Shown piece after piece: positions 42,345-50,278 of a DNA stretch of 64,000 nucleotides. The DNA comes from JAZKHE01 sp040385525 (GTDB lineage Bacteria; Bacteroidota; Bacteroidia; UBA4408), in assembly GCA_040385525.1 (NCBI GenBank), contig JAZKHE010000007.1, forward strand, positions 115,683 to 179,682, written 5' to 3'. The notes below the pieces were generated by a model. That model ran no database searches. It was not told the origin of the DNA and worked only from the letters and a program-made list of their open reading frames with translations. How positions within the stretch are numbered: position 1 is the stretch's first letter; every line of letters begins with the position of its first letter. Both the position numbers and the translations under genes were made by a program.

Positions 42345-42520
42345 AACTAAACACCAACACTATTTAACAAGGTGTAGTGGGTCTTTACGTTCATTTCTTT
42401 TTCTTGAAAAAAAGAAACGAACCAAAGAAAATTCAAGACAAAACGAACGCCCTCACACAAAGCACGTCTGCTCCGCGTTTTGTCAGGCTTGCGCTCGCGC
42501 ATTGAAATTCGCTTTTAGCT
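42345..42520. repeat. MITE-like noncoding element, CTTTACGTTCATTT family, copy 2
   Basis: The counterpart of 41130-41335, with GTAGTGGGTCTTTACGTTCA then TTTC, a hairpin TTTCTTTTTCTTGAAAAAAA followed by GAAACGAACCAAAGAAA, and TTCAAGACAAAACGAACGCC. The right end is rich in GCGCTCGCGC. The core AAAGAAACGAACCAAAG is a familiar repeat in Bacteroidota genomes. There is no credible protein, although a 67-codon open frame crosses it. Confidence 0.65.
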
Positions 42521-42578
42521 ATTAATTTAAAGTTAGCAGTACATTTTCCATAATTTAATTATGAAAGTAATATCAATT

Positions 42579-42653
42579 AAAAAGTTCCGTAGGAACGAAC
42601 TATTGGTAGCCCATAAATTATCCAATACAAAGCCCTGTATGGGCTAAATAATT
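42579..42653. repeat. Double-hairpin repeat, GTTCCGTAGGAAC / AGCCCTGTATGGGCT
   Basis: Two small stems are seen: GTTCC-GTA-GGAAC and AGCCC-TGTA-TGGGCT, joined by ACTATTGGTAGCCCATAAAT. The wording (GTTCCGTAGGAACGA, TATTGGTAG) is like a repeat seen in many environmental Bacteroidota and other genomes. The rest of 42185-42782, nearly 600 bases, holds the two other repeats and the sucC promoter. Confidence 0.6.
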
Positions 42654-42724
42654 ACCATAAAATTGATTTATAGCATTAAAATCAAGCCAAGTTGAGCTAA
42701 TGTTTATAATAATGACTAATATAT

Positions 42725-42756
42725 TTTGATATTGTGCGCTAAAAAATTTACATTTG
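42725..42756 (+). promoter_or_regulatory. sucC promoter of the Bacteroidota type
   Basis: TTTG at 42725-42728 and TACATTTG at 42749-42756, separated by 20 bases, fit the -33/-7 consensus TTTG and TAnnTTTG. The predicted start would lie near 42763, about 20 bases before the sucC ATG. Confidence 0.75.
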
Positions 42757-42782
42757 GGCACCTTTTAAAAAAATAAAGACTT

Positions 42783-43994
42783 ATGAATATTCACGAATAT
42801 CAAGGAAAACAAATTTTAAAAAGTTTTGGTGTAGCCATTCAAGAAGGAATTGTAGCCGAAACTCCAGAACAAGCAACTAAAGCTGCTGAGCAAATTCAAA
42901 AAGAAACTGGCACTACAGGTTGGGTTATTAAAGCTCAAATTCATGCTGGTGGTAGAGGAAAAGGAACTGTTACTGAAACTGGTTCTAGAGGTGTAGTTTT
43001 TACTCCAAAATTAGAAGCTGTTGCAGAAAAAGCTAAAGGTATTTTAGGTGGTACTTTGGTTACAATTCAAACTGGCGAAGCTGGTAAAAAAGTTAGTAAA
43101 GTATTAGTTGCACAAGATGTTTATTATCCTGGTGCTACTGAGCCAAAAGAATATTACATGAGTGTGTTATTAAACCGTGCAAGCGGACGTAACATTATTA
43201 TGTATTCTACCGAAGGAGGTATGAACATTGAAGATGTAGCGCACAGCACTCCACATTTAATTTTTAAAGAAGAAGTAGATCCTAAAACGGGTTTAATGCC
43301 GTTTCAGGCTCGTAAAGTAGCTTTTAACTTAGGTTTAGAAGGCGAAGCTAACAAACAAATGGTAAAATTTGTTACTGCACTTTACAAAGCATACGATAGC
43401 ATTGATGCAGCTATGTTTGAAATTAACCCTGTTTTAAAAACATCTGACAATAAAATTATTGCTGTAGATAGTAAAGTAAGTTTTGATGAAAATGCATTAT
43501 TCCGTCATCCAGATTTTGCTGCTTTACGCGATGTAACAGAAGAAGATCCAACGGAAGTTGAAGCAGGTGAGCACAACCTAAACTACGTTAAATTAGATGG
43601 TAACGTAGGTTGTATGGTAAACGGTGCTGGTTTAGCAATGGCTACTATGGATATTATTAAATTATCGGGTGGTGAACCTGCTAACTTTTTAGATGTAGGT
43701 GGAACAGCTAACGCTCAGCGCGTTGAACAAGCTTTCCGTATTATTTTAAAAGACCCTAACGTAAAAGCAATTTTAGTAAATATATTTGGTGGTATTGTGC
43801 GTTGCGACAGAGTTGCGCAAGGTATTGTAGATGCGTATAATAATATGGGTTCTATTAATGTACCTATTATTGTACGTTTACAAGGAACTAACGCAGTAGA
43901 AGCTAAAAAAATTATTGATGACTCAGGCTTAAAAGTTTTCTCAGCAATACAATTGCAAGAAGCTGCCGACTTAGTTAAAAAAGTATTAAACTAG
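42783..43994 (+). CDS. sucC: Succinyl-CoA ligase (ADP-forming) beta subunit
   Basis: The beta subunit of succinyl-CoA synthetase carries the nucleotide site and part of the succinate site in the TCA cycle. The 403-residue protein begins MNIHEYQGKQILKSFGVAIQ and has an ATP-grasp fold with KAQIHAGGRGKGTVTE, ASGRNIIMYSTEGGMNIEDV and MFEINPVLKT. The C-terminal ligase domain has LDGNVGCMVNGAGLAMATMD, NFLDVGGTA and LVNIFGGIVRCDRVAQGIV. Length is slightly above the usual 385-400. The alpha subunit sucD is not adjacent, which is common in this phylum. Its own -33/-7 promoter lies just upstream. Confidence 0.98.
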   Translation: MNIHEYQGKQILKSFGVAIQEGIVAETPEQATKAAEQIQKETGTTGWVIKAQIHAGGRGKGTVTETGSRGVVFTPKLEAVAEKAKGILGGTLVTIQTGEAGKKVSKVLVAQDVYYPGATEPKEYYMSVLLNRASGRNIIMYSTEGGMNIEDVAHSTPHLIFKEEVDPKTGLMPFQARKVAFNLGLEGEANKQMVKFVTALYKAYDSIDAAMFEINPVLKTSDNKIIAVDSKVSFDENALFRHPDFAALRDVTEEDPTEVEAGEHNLNYVKLDGNVGCMVNGAGLAMATMDIIKLSGGEPANFLDVGGTANAQRVEQAFRIILKDPNVKAILVNIFGGIVRCDRVAQGIVDAYNNMGSINVPIIVRLQGTNAVEAKKIIDDSGLKVFSAIQLQEAADLVKKVLN

Positions 43995-44020
43995 TATTTT
44001 TTAAATTGATATAATTTTGA

Positions 44021-44046
44021 AAAACCCGCTTTATGGCGGGTTTTGT
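44021..44046 (+). terminator. Terminator after sucC
   Basis: AAAACCCGC and GCGGGTTTT form the stem around a TTTATG loop, with T-rich sequence following. It lies about 27 bases after the sucC stop and before the next ATG at 44065. Confidence 0.92.
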
Positions 44047-44064
44047 TTTGTTACAAACTACAAT

Positions 44065-45036
44065 ATGAAAAAAAATTTACCCATAATTATTTTATTAGCT
44101 ATTGTTAATTTTTTACTAATTATTGTAAATATTCAAAATATTCCTGCGGGAAATGAAATGGGCGGTCTTGCGCAGGCTATTATTGCATTATTTTTTTCTG
44201 GAATTATTTTTTATGCAACAACAACTTTAAGCGTTTGGCTGTCAAAAAAAGATAATAATTACCAAGTCCTTCAAATATTTATTTTTATAACTTCTGCAAT
44301 TTTAACTTATTGTGCATCATGGTATGTATGCGTTTACGAAAAACCATATAAAGCAGATTCTGTATACAGGAATGAAGAAATTATTAAAGGAAACCAGAAC
44401 AAAAACAAAGTATTTAATACCTTCAAAAATTCTGAAAATAATTACAAAAGAGATAGACTTTCAATTTCTGATAGTCTTTCACTTAGAATTTTTTTTAGTG
44501 ATTTTTTAAGTGAGAATAATATAAACAACGATTCTAATTTCCATTCAACTTTTTATGAAATATTTAATTTAAACATAGAGAAAAACGATACTGTTATTTT
44601 GAAAGAATATATTGATAGAATCAAAAAAAGTATTTCTATAGATTATATGGGCTATTCACCCAATAGAAACTTTAATTTCGTTATACTAACTTATGAACTA
44701 AGGAAAAGAAATGTTTATCCTTTAGTACTAATTGGTAACAGATTAAACAACAATATTAAATACCATAAATATCCTTGTTATCGAGATGATGGGCCAACCG
44801 TTACAAAAGATTATCTTTTATTTAAAATTATTGAAAGATTCAATGAATTTGGAGTCCCATGCAATCATAGCAATCCTCTTGAATATGATTTTTGGAATAG
44901 CGAATACTTTGATACCTTATCAATAAATAACAAAAAGTTATATAGATATCAATTGGAATATTCACTTTCAAAAAAATATTCTTCAAACTCAATTTTGCCT
45001 AGTATAAAAGTAAAATTTATTCCTGCTAAAAAGTAA
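44065..45036 (+). CDS. Hypothetical membrane protein, 323 residues
   Basis: I do not recognise this protein. The ATG at 44065 is preferred (MKKNLPIIILLAIVNFLLII) over the longer frame from 44017, which would run through the sucC terminator. Three hydrophobic helices occupy residues 1-105. A soluble domain of about 210 residues follows, Asn/Lys/Tyr-rich, including DSLSLRIFFSDFLSENNINN and GYSPNRNFNFVILTYELRKR. It is AT-rich even for this genome. It lies alone between terminators. No catalytic motif is visible. Confidence 0.72.
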   Translation: MKKNLPIIILLAIVNFLLIIVNIQNIPAGNEMGGLAQAIIALFFSGIIFYATTTLSVWLSKKDNNYQVLQIFIFITSAILTYCASWYVCVYEKPYKADSVYRNEEIIKGNQNKNKVFNTFKNSENNYKRDRLSISDSLSLRIFFSDFLSENNINNDSNFHSTFYEIFNLNIEKNDTVILKEYIDRIKKSISIDYMGYSPNRNFNFVILTYELRKRNVYPLVLIGNRLNNNIKYHKYPCYRDDGPTVTKDYLLFKIIERFNEFGVPCNHSNPLEYDFWNSEYFDTLSINNKKLYRYQLEYSLSKKYSSNSILPSIKVKFIPAKK

Positions 45037-45045
45037 CCCCCAACT

Positions 45046-45072
45046 AAGCGTAGTTTTTAACTACGCTTTTTT
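45046..45072 (+). terminator. Terminator after the gene at 44065
   Basis: AAGCGTAGTT and AACTACGCTT pair around TTT, and six T residues follow. It starts ten bases after the stop. The stem words recur at 46755-46780. Confidence 0.92.
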
Positions 45073-45079
45073 ATTTTAA

Positions 45080-45117
45080 TCTGCACCCATCAGATTGCTT
45101 CGTTTGCACTCGCAAAT
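45080..45117. repeat. Single unit of the AGATTGCTTCGTTTGCACTCGC repeat
   Basis: TCTGCACCCATCAGATTGCT followed by TCGTTTGCACTCGCAAA. The core is nearly the same as 19279-19300 and related to the pairs at 13510 and 22129. Confidence 0.6.
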
Positions 45118-45119
45118 AC

Positions 45120-45154
45120 AAAAAAATATAGCGTAAGATAAATCTTACGCTATA
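45120..45154 (-). terminator. Hairpin terminator for the minus-strand lipoprotein gene
   Basis: Arms TATAGCGTAAGAT and ATCTTACGCTATA pair around AA at 45127-45154. On the minus strand the stem is followed by at least six T residues (the A-run at 45120-45126), so it fits a terminator for the gene at 45316-45561, although it is 160 bases away. The stretch 45155-45315 holds nothing else recognisable. Confidence 0.7.
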
Positions 45155-45315
45155 CGTTTAGCATTGAGCTACTAGTAAAGAAATGGCAACTAAAAAACTA
45201 TTGTCTGCAACAAGAGTTTATTTTAATAACATTAACTAAAAAAACACCATTAATTATGCTTGTATCAATTACTAATTAAGTCTAAATACCAACAGCTATT
45301 TCCTACAAAAAAGAC

Positions 45316-45561
45316 TTATTTCAATACACAATTTATAGTGTAACTTCCATCCTTGTCACTAGATGTAGTTTCATTAGCTGCACATCTATCATCAGCAGTT
45401 TTTAAGTTTTCTCTGTAAGTATAAACAGAATAATCACTTGTTGAAGTACCTGTACCGCTTGTGTAGGTTTTTGAACATGCGCAAGTGTAATCTTTTTTAC
45501 ATGACATCAAAAATGATGATGATGTAAATAAAACCGCTGCGAATAAAATTAATTTTTTCAT
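45316..45561 (-). CDS. Small Cys-rich lipoprotein
   Basis: This 81-residue lipoprotein starts with MKKLILFAAVLFTSSSFLMS followed by the lipobox Cys. After CKKDYTCACSKTYTSGTGTS there are further cysteines near residues 60 and 78 (RCAANE, INCVLK), so four cysteines remain after the lipidated one, enough for two disulfides. The serine and threonine-rich body suggests an exposed beta domain. It resembles many small Bacteroidota lipoproteins with the CKKDYTC start. It stands alone. Function unknown. Confidence 0.82.
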   Translation of the reverse strand: MKKLILFAAVLFTSSSFLMSCKKDYTCACSKTYTSGTGTSTSDYSVYTYRENLKTADDRCAANETTSSDKDGSYTINCVLK

Positions 45562-45816
45562 TTTTTTACTTTTTAAATTGTTTATGATTACTTATTTAAT
45601 TACCCCACAAAGGTTGTTTCATTACACTGAAAAAACGTTACATAGTGTTAGCAAAAAGTTACGTAATTAGCTTATTTCTTAAATAATCCGCAATGGAAAA
45701 GTGGTACAAAAATTTTGCGAGTCACAGCTTGTCTCGATTAATCGGGGAAGCAAATTAATTAATTTAAATTCTATTAATTTTAAATTAAAACATTAGATTT
45801 AGAAAAAATAAAATCT

Positions 45817-46734
45817 ATGAAAAAATACGTATTAGCTGTTTGTATTGCACTAGGAATTAATTCCGCATCCAATGCTCAATTTTTAAGTCAAAGCGACATT
45901 CAAAAAATTAAAAAAGCAAAATTACTAATTGTAAAAAGTGGTGATGCTAATCTAGATGAAGACATGCAAGCTTCATTAAAAGAACTATGGAAATTTAGTC
46001 CGTTAGGAGAAACGGTAACTTTAGAAGAAGCAAAAAAACAATCAAAAGAAAACGAAGAGGTAATGTATGTAACACTTGAACACGTAGAAAGTAAATCGCT
46101 TAGTCATGGAAGCGTACCTTCTAGTGAACGAAATAATCCTATGGCAAAAGAGCATTATCTGCACAGAACAGTATCTACAGGAACAATTCTAACAATAAAA
46201 CAAAATAAAAGCAATTATGCATCTGTTTTTTTACCTTCATTCTCAAATAAAATAACCAAAGAAATATTATACTTTGGTATTTCTGATTTGCAATGTGTTG
46301 TAACTATGATTGATACTAAAAAACTTAAAAACGGATTTAAAGTAAATTCAAATTTTAAAGAAACCTATACTCCAAAACTAAAAAAGAAAACACTTTACAT
46401 TCTTGAAGATTGGCTTAATCCTAAGTTTACAGAAAAAGATGTTAAAACACTTTACAAAGCACCAGCCAAAGTAGTTGACTATTTTACTTGGAAAGATGCA
46501 ATACTTAACAAAACTCCAGGAATTGCTTATTCTATTGTGGTTCCTTGTCCGTCTGGCGGAGAGTACGCATATCATCATTATTTAATGGATGCTGAAACAG
46601 GAAATGTTTTAGCAATTAGTAAGTTAAATGCAAGTGTAAAAATTGCGGGCATTTCTGTTACACAAGGAAACACAGGTTACATTACCGATAAAAATTTAAA
46701 AAATTATAACGAAGCACAATTGGGTGATTGGTAA
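45817..46734 (+). CDS. Secreted protein of unknown function, 305 residues
   Basis: This is a 305-residue protein with a signal peptide (ending INSASNAQ near residue 21) and no lipobox. The mature part has alternating helix and strand segments: LSQSDIQKIKKAKLLIVKSG, WKFSPLGETVTLEEAKKQSK, EVMYVTLEHVESKSLSHGSV and KKTLYILEDWLNPKFTEKDV. The N-terminal half resembles a nucleotide-hydrolase-like fold only vaguely. I cannot name the family. It is a single-gene unit with a terminator at 46755. It is probably periplasmic or surface located. Confidence 0.8.
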   Translation: MKKYVLAVCIALGINSASNAQFLSQSDIQKIKKAKLLIVKSGDANLDEDMQASLKELWKFSPLGETVTLEEAKKQSKENEEVMYVTLEHVESKSLSHGSVPSSERNNPMAKEHYLHRTVSTGTILTIKQNKSNYASVFLPSFSNKITKEILYFGISDLQCVVTMIDTKKLKNGFKVNSNFKETYTPKLKKKTLYILEDWLNPKFTEKDVKTLYKAPAKVVDYFTWKDAILNKTPGIAYSIVVPCPSGGEYAYHHYLMDAETGNVLAISKLNASVKIAGISVTQGNTGYITDKNLKNYNEAQLGDW

Positions 46735-46754
46735 ATAAATAATTTAATTTTAAG

Positions 46755-46785
46755 AAAGCGTAGTTAAAAAGCTACGCTTTTTTTT
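46755..46785 (+). terminator. Terminator after the secreted protein gene
   Basis: AAAGCGTAG and CTACGCTTT form the stem around TTAAAAAG, with a run of T residues to 46785. Confidence 0.9.
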
Positions 46786-46804
46786 GTAAGTTTAAATTAA
46801 AAAA

Positions 46805-46957
46805 ATGGCAGAAACAAAACAGTGGATAGTTGAAAACGATAACAAAGAAAACAACAACAATGCATCAACAATTACTATACAAAAATTTGTTACGTTTTAT
46901 AGTGACAGAACTAATGCACCTTATCCAGAAATAATGCAATTTTTAAACCAATTATAA
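46805..46957 (+). CDS. Small ORF, 50 residues, upstream of the HPP gene
   Basis: ATG 46805 to TAA 46957 encodes MAETKQWIVENDNKENNNNA, a mid-part STITIQKFVTFYSDRTNAPY, and PEIMQFLNQL. It is soluble and Asn-rich. It ends two bases before the TTG start of the HPP membrane protein, an arrangement that would allow translational coupling and would explain a weak downstream start codon. The downstream half (YSDRTNAPYPEIMQFLNQL) looks like a real folded segment. Coding status is plausible but not proven. Confidence 0.5.
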   Translation: MAETKQWIVENDNKENNNNASTITIQKFVTFYSDRTNAPYPEIMQFLNQL

Positions 46958-46959
46958 AT

Positions 46960-47541
46960 TTGATAAAAAAATTAAAACGCATACAGCGCATTAGCAAATA
47001 CGTAGTTTACAAACAAACTATACTTAACCCCATCGATCACTTGTTTACTTTTATTGGTGCGTTTTTGGGCATAGCCACTATTGGTTATATACAAAGCAAA
47101 CAGTTTACACAAACCGATACTATGTTTTTAATTGGTTCGTTTGGCGCAACAGCAGTGCTAATATTTGGTGCAACAAATAGTCCGTTAGCACAACCACGTA
47201 ATTTAGTTGGTGGGCACATTATTTCGGCTATAGTTGGTGTTTTTTGTTTTAAGCTGTTTCCAGATGTGCTTTGGCTATCTTCTGCCCTATCTGTATCGGT
47301 TTCTATTGTGTTAATGCAAATTACAAAAACTATGCACCCTCCTGGTGGCGCTACTGCATTAATTGCAAATATAGGTTCCGAAAAAATTAAAAATTTAGGC
47401 TTTTATTATGTGCTTTCGCCAGTGTTAAGCGGTGTTATTATTTTATTAATAATTGCATTAATTGTAAATAATATTCCTGCAAATCGCTCCTATCCAGCAA
47501 AGAAATGGAAGTTTAGAAAAAAGAAAAAAACTATAGTTTAA
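46960..47541 (+). CDS. HPP-family membrane protein, TTG start
   Basis: This 193-residue membrane protein belongs to the HPP family, named for the His-Pro-Pro motif, seen here as KTMHPPGGATALIANIG. Four to five helices are present: LFTFIGAFLGIATIGYI, TMFLIGSFGATAVLIFGAT with LAQPRNLVGGHIISAIVGVF, and a last helix at 155-175. Some HPP proteins have been linked to nitrite transport in chloroplasts and cyanobacteria. The only good start is TTG at 46960, since the first internal ATG would remove the first helix. The basic ends (IKKLKRIQR and KWKFRKKKK) set cytoplasmic termini. Confidence 0.9.
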   Translation: MIKKLKRIQRISKYVVYKQTILNPIDHLFTFIGAFLGIATIGYIQSKQFTQTDTMFLIGSFGATAVLIFGATNSPLAQPRNLVGGHIISAIVGVFCFKLFPDVLWLSSALSVSVSIVLMQITKTMHPPGGATALIANIGSEKIKNLGFYYVLSPVLSGVIILLIIALIVNNIPANRSYPAKKWKFRKKKKTIV

Positions 47542-47548
47542 TTTCCAC

Positions 47549-47622
47549 ATAGACTTCTTTCACAATTTAAGTACAAAAAAAGAACACAGAAAACACAGAT
47601 TAATATGATTAAAGAAGTCTAT
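47549..47622. repeat. Noncoding repeat, copy 2, with perfect 12-bp arms
   Basis: ATAGACTTCTTT at 47549-47560 and AAAGAAGTCTAT at 47611-47622 are exact complements with 50 bases between. The inner part is homologous to 42232-42305. It lies between the HPP gene and msrA. Confidence 0.65.
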
Positions 47623-47705
47623 CTGTAACAATCATAATATTTGTAACATCAGCGTTCTATTTTTAAACAAAATCACAGTAAAAATTGTTACCTTTAAAAT
47701 TAGCG

Positions 47706-48374
47706 ATGAAAACAAAAAAACTACATTTTATTTGGCTTGCTATTTTATGCGAACTCACAACATTTTCTTGTAAAAGCAATACCAACGAAACAAAATCGAT
47801 TAGTAAAAATACAAACTATATGGAAACTAAAAATAATGCAAGTACAGACACTGCAACTTTTGGCGCAGGTTGTTTTTGGTGTGTTGAAGCAGTTTTTCAA
47901 CAAATTAAAGGAGTTGATACTGTAATTTCGGGTTACAGCGGTGGGCACGTTAAAAATCCAGCTTATCGCGAAGTTTGTAATGGCACAACTGGTCATGCGG
48001 AAGTTTGTCAAATTGTTTTTAATCCGCAATTGGTTAGTTACGATGAGTTGCTAGAAGCATTTTGGCTAAGCCACGACCCAACTACACTTAACCGACAAGG
48101 AAACGACACAGGAACACAATATCGCTCTGCTATTTTTTATCATAACGATGAGCAAAAACAAAAAGCAGAATCATATAAAGAAAAACTAAATAAAGAAAAC
48201 GCATTTGGTAAACCAGTTGTTACAGAAATAGCAGAATTTAAAGTGTTTTACAAAGCAGAAGATTATCATCAAAACTATTTTAATTTAAATGGTGAAGAGT
48301 CTTATTGCCGATTTGTTGTTGGCCCTAAAGTAGATAAGTTTAAAAAAGTGTTTAGCAAAGAAAAATTAAAATAA
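47706..48374 (+). CDS. msrA: Peptide methionine sulfoxide reductase MsrA, lipoprotein form
   Basis: MsrA reduces methionine-S-sulfoxide in oxidised proteins. The 222-residue product starts at 47706 (MKTKKLHFIW) with a lipoprotein-type signal ending TTFSC, so this copy is exported and probably protects periplasmic proteins. The catalytic GAGCFWCVEAVFQQIKGV carries Cys in GCFWC. SGYSGGHVKNPAYREVCNGT and the FWLSHDPTTLNRQGNDTGTQ segment are canonical, and DYHQNYFNLNG follows. The C-terminal Cys in GEESYCRFVV can be the resolving residue. It is cotranscribed with the aldehyde dehydrogenase (two-base gap). Confidence 0.96.
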   Translation: MKTKKLHFIWLAILCELTTFSCKSNTNETKSISKNTNYMETKNNASTDTATFGAGCFWCVEAVFQQIKGVDTVISGYSGGHVKNPAYREVCNGTTGHAEVCQIVFNPQLVSYDELLEAFWLSHDPTTLNRQGNDTGTQYRSAIFYHNDEQKQKAESYKEKLNKENAFGKPVVTEIAEFKVFYKAEDYHQNYFNLNGEESYCRFVVGPKVDKFKKVFSKEKLK

Positions 48375-48376
48375 AA

Positions 48377-49765
48377 ATGAGTTCTGTAAATTATAATTCC
48401 ATTTTTGAAAAATTAAAAGCGAACAAATTAAACATAAAAAAAACTTCTGCATCGCAACGAGTTGCTAAATTAATTGCACTAAAAAAAGCAATTAAAAAAC
48501 ATGAAAATGCTATTTGCGAAGCACTTTACAAAGATTTACGAAAAAGCAAAGACGAAGCTTTGCTAACAGAAATACTTCCTACCTTATCTGAAATAAATTT
48601 TACAACAAAACGATTAAGTGGATGGATGATGTCTCAAAAAGTATCATCGCATTTTCCAAACTTAACAGGTAGCAATGCCATATATTACGAACCAAAAGGC
48701 ATGTGTTTACTAATTGCACCTTGGAATTATCCTTTTCAGTTGGTAATGAGTCCGCTAGTTGGCGCCATAGCAGCAGGAAACACTTGTGTTGTAAAACCAT
48801 CAGAATTAAGCGAAAACACAGCAAAAATAATTGATTTAATTATTAAAGAAGTTTTTTTAGAAAACGAAATTGTAGTTGTAAATGGCGGAGTAGAAGTGTC
48901 GCAAGCTTTATTGGATTTACCTTTTAATCATATTTTTTATACAGGCAGCACAACTGTAGGTAAAATTGTGATGGAAAAAGCAGCAAAAAATTTAGCAAGT
49001 ATCACATTAGAGTTAGGCGGTAAATCGCCTGTTATTATTGACAAAGGAGTAAACATAAAAAATGCTGCGCATAAAATTATGTGGGCAAAATTATTAAACA
49101 CAGGTCAAACTTGTATTGCACCCGATTATGCTTTTGTACACAAAGATGATGCAGAGAATTTTATTAACGAATGCATAAACGCTATTAATAAACAATATCC
49201 AGAAATAGAAAACAACAGTAATTACGGAAAAATAATTAACTCAAAACATTTTGAAAGACTTAGTAAATGGCTAAGTGAAGCTGTTGCTGCTGGAGCAAAA
49301 ATTAATTACTCAAAAAACAATAATGCAGAAAATAATTTATTTTATCCTGTAATTATTAGCGAAGTATCTGCTAAAACAAATTTAAGTTGTGAGGAAATTT
49401 TCGGGCCAATTTTACCAATAAAAACATACTCCGAAATTGATGAAGTAATTGAATATATAAATGAAAGAGAAAATCCTTTGGCTTTGTATTTATTTTCTAA
49501 TTCGCTAAAAACAAAAAATAAAATTATTACCGAAACCAATAGCGGCGGCGTATGTGTAAACGATTTACTTTTACATATTGCAAACCCAAATTTACCATTT
49601 GGAGGTTCAAATCACAGCGGATTGGGCAACTATCATGGTTGGTTTAGCTTTAGAGCATTTTCTAACGAAAAGGCAGTTTTTAAGCAGTCGAAAATTAATT
49701 TTACAAGTCTAATTTTTCCGCCTTACAAATCTGGAATTATTAATTTTTTAAAACGTTTTTTTTAG
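48377..49765 (+). CDS. Aldehyde dehydrogenase, class 3 type
   Basis: This is a 462-residue NAD(P)-dependent aldehyde dehydrogenase of the ALDH3/fatty aldehyde group. The PWNYPFQLVMSPLVGAIAAGN segment with NTCVVKPSELS gives the cofactor fold, FYTGSTTVGKIVMEKAAKN the Rossmann loop, LELGGKSPVIID the catalytic Glu, and NTGQTCIAPDYAFVH the nucleophile Cys near 243. The C-terminus ends with hydrophobic and basic residues (IINFLKRFF), as in membrane-associated members. It is a short form (about 460 instead of 490-500) typical of ALDH3. It follows msrA directly, a stress-damage pairing. Confidence 0.94.
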   Translation: MSSVNYNSIFEKLKANKLNIKKTSASQRVAKLIALKKAIKKHENAICEALYKDLRKSKDEALLTEILPTLSEINFTTKRLSGWMMSQKVSSHFPNLTGSNAIYYEPKGMCLLIAPWNYPFQLVMSPLVGAIAAGNTCVVKPSELSENTAKIIDLIIKEVFLENEIVVVNGGVEVSQALLDLPFNHIFYTGSTTVGKIVMEKAAKNLASITLELGGKSPVIIDKGVNIKNAAHKIMWAKLLNTGQTCIAPDYAFVHKDDAENFINECINAINKQYPEIENNSNYGKIINSKHFERLSKWLSEAVAAGAKINYSKNNNAENNLFYPVIISEVSAKTNLSCEEIFGPILPIKTYSEIDEVIEYINERENPLALYLFSNSLKTKNKIITETNSGGVCVNDLLLHIANPNLPFGGSNHSGLGNYHGWFSFRAFSNEKAVFKQSKINFTSLIFPPYKSGIINFLKRFF

Positions 49766-49772
49766 TTTTATA

Positions 49773-50267
49773 TTATTCAGGAATTTCAGCCTTTACACCA
49801 GTGTAATCTTGAATTTTTTCAGCTAAAATTAAGGATTTATCAAAACTACTATGTCGTTTAAAAATGTAAGATTTATCCGATATTTTTAAAGAGAGTTGCC
49901 AATATCTTATGTCTTCTCCTTTCTTTCTTTTTATATGTACATCAGTTATTTTAAAATCAGAAATTGTGTTAACATCAAATTCTTGGGTAGAAAAAATAGT
50001 TTTTTTATTTCTTAAATTAATGAACACTTTTTTTAATGGTTTATTAAAAACAATTTCTTCGTATTGCATTTTATAGGGATTAAAAAAAATAATTAAAGCA
50101 ATTATTGTTGCTATTGCTAAAATTGAATAAATTATTGAATAATTGATAATAGCTTTGACTATAAAAAAAATTCCAAAGCCAGAAACCACAATACCAATTG
50201 TTAAAAGAAATTGCATTGATAAAAAAACTAATTTTTCATCGTCTTCTTTTGTAAGCATAAATTCCAT
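49773..50267 (-). CDS. Hypothetical membrane protein with PH-like tail, 164 residues
   Basis: Two hydrophobic helices lie at about 17-60 (LLTIGIVVSGFGIFFIVKAI and IIYSILAIATIIALIIFF). A soluble beta-rich domain follows (EIVFNKPLKKVFINLRNKKT) and ends with a helix (SLILAEKIQDYTGVKAEIPE). This layout matches bacterial PH-like membrane proteins. The tail helix resembles the one in the neighbour at 50279 (DLATKMVELTGAKLNN), so the two are probably distant paralogues. No family name is certain. It is downstream of 50279 on the same strand by 11 bases. Confidence 0.72.
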   Translation of the reverse strand: MEFMLTKEDDEKLVFLSMQFLLTIGIVVSGFGIFFIVKAIINYSIIYSILAIATIIALIIFFNPYKMQYEEIVFNKPLKKVFINLRNKKTIFSTQEFDVNTISDFKITDVHIKRKKGEDIRYWQLSLKISDKSYIFKRHSSFDKSLILAEKIQDYTGVKAEIPE

Positions 50268-50278
50268 AGCAGTATATT

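Noticed and set aside
42322..42525. A 67-codon frame across the noncoding element
   Set aside because: It follows the repeat's hairpin (KKKRTKENSRQ-type translation) and has no counterpart at the first copy.
41130..42653. CRISPR-like array in the repeat-rich gap
   Set aside because: The repeats belong to different families, are not evenly spaced and no cas genes are near.
45690..45770. A tRNA or other structured RNA in the gap before 45817
   Set aside because: CTCGATTAATCGGGG can form a small stem, but no cloverleaf, anticodon loop or CCA end is present.
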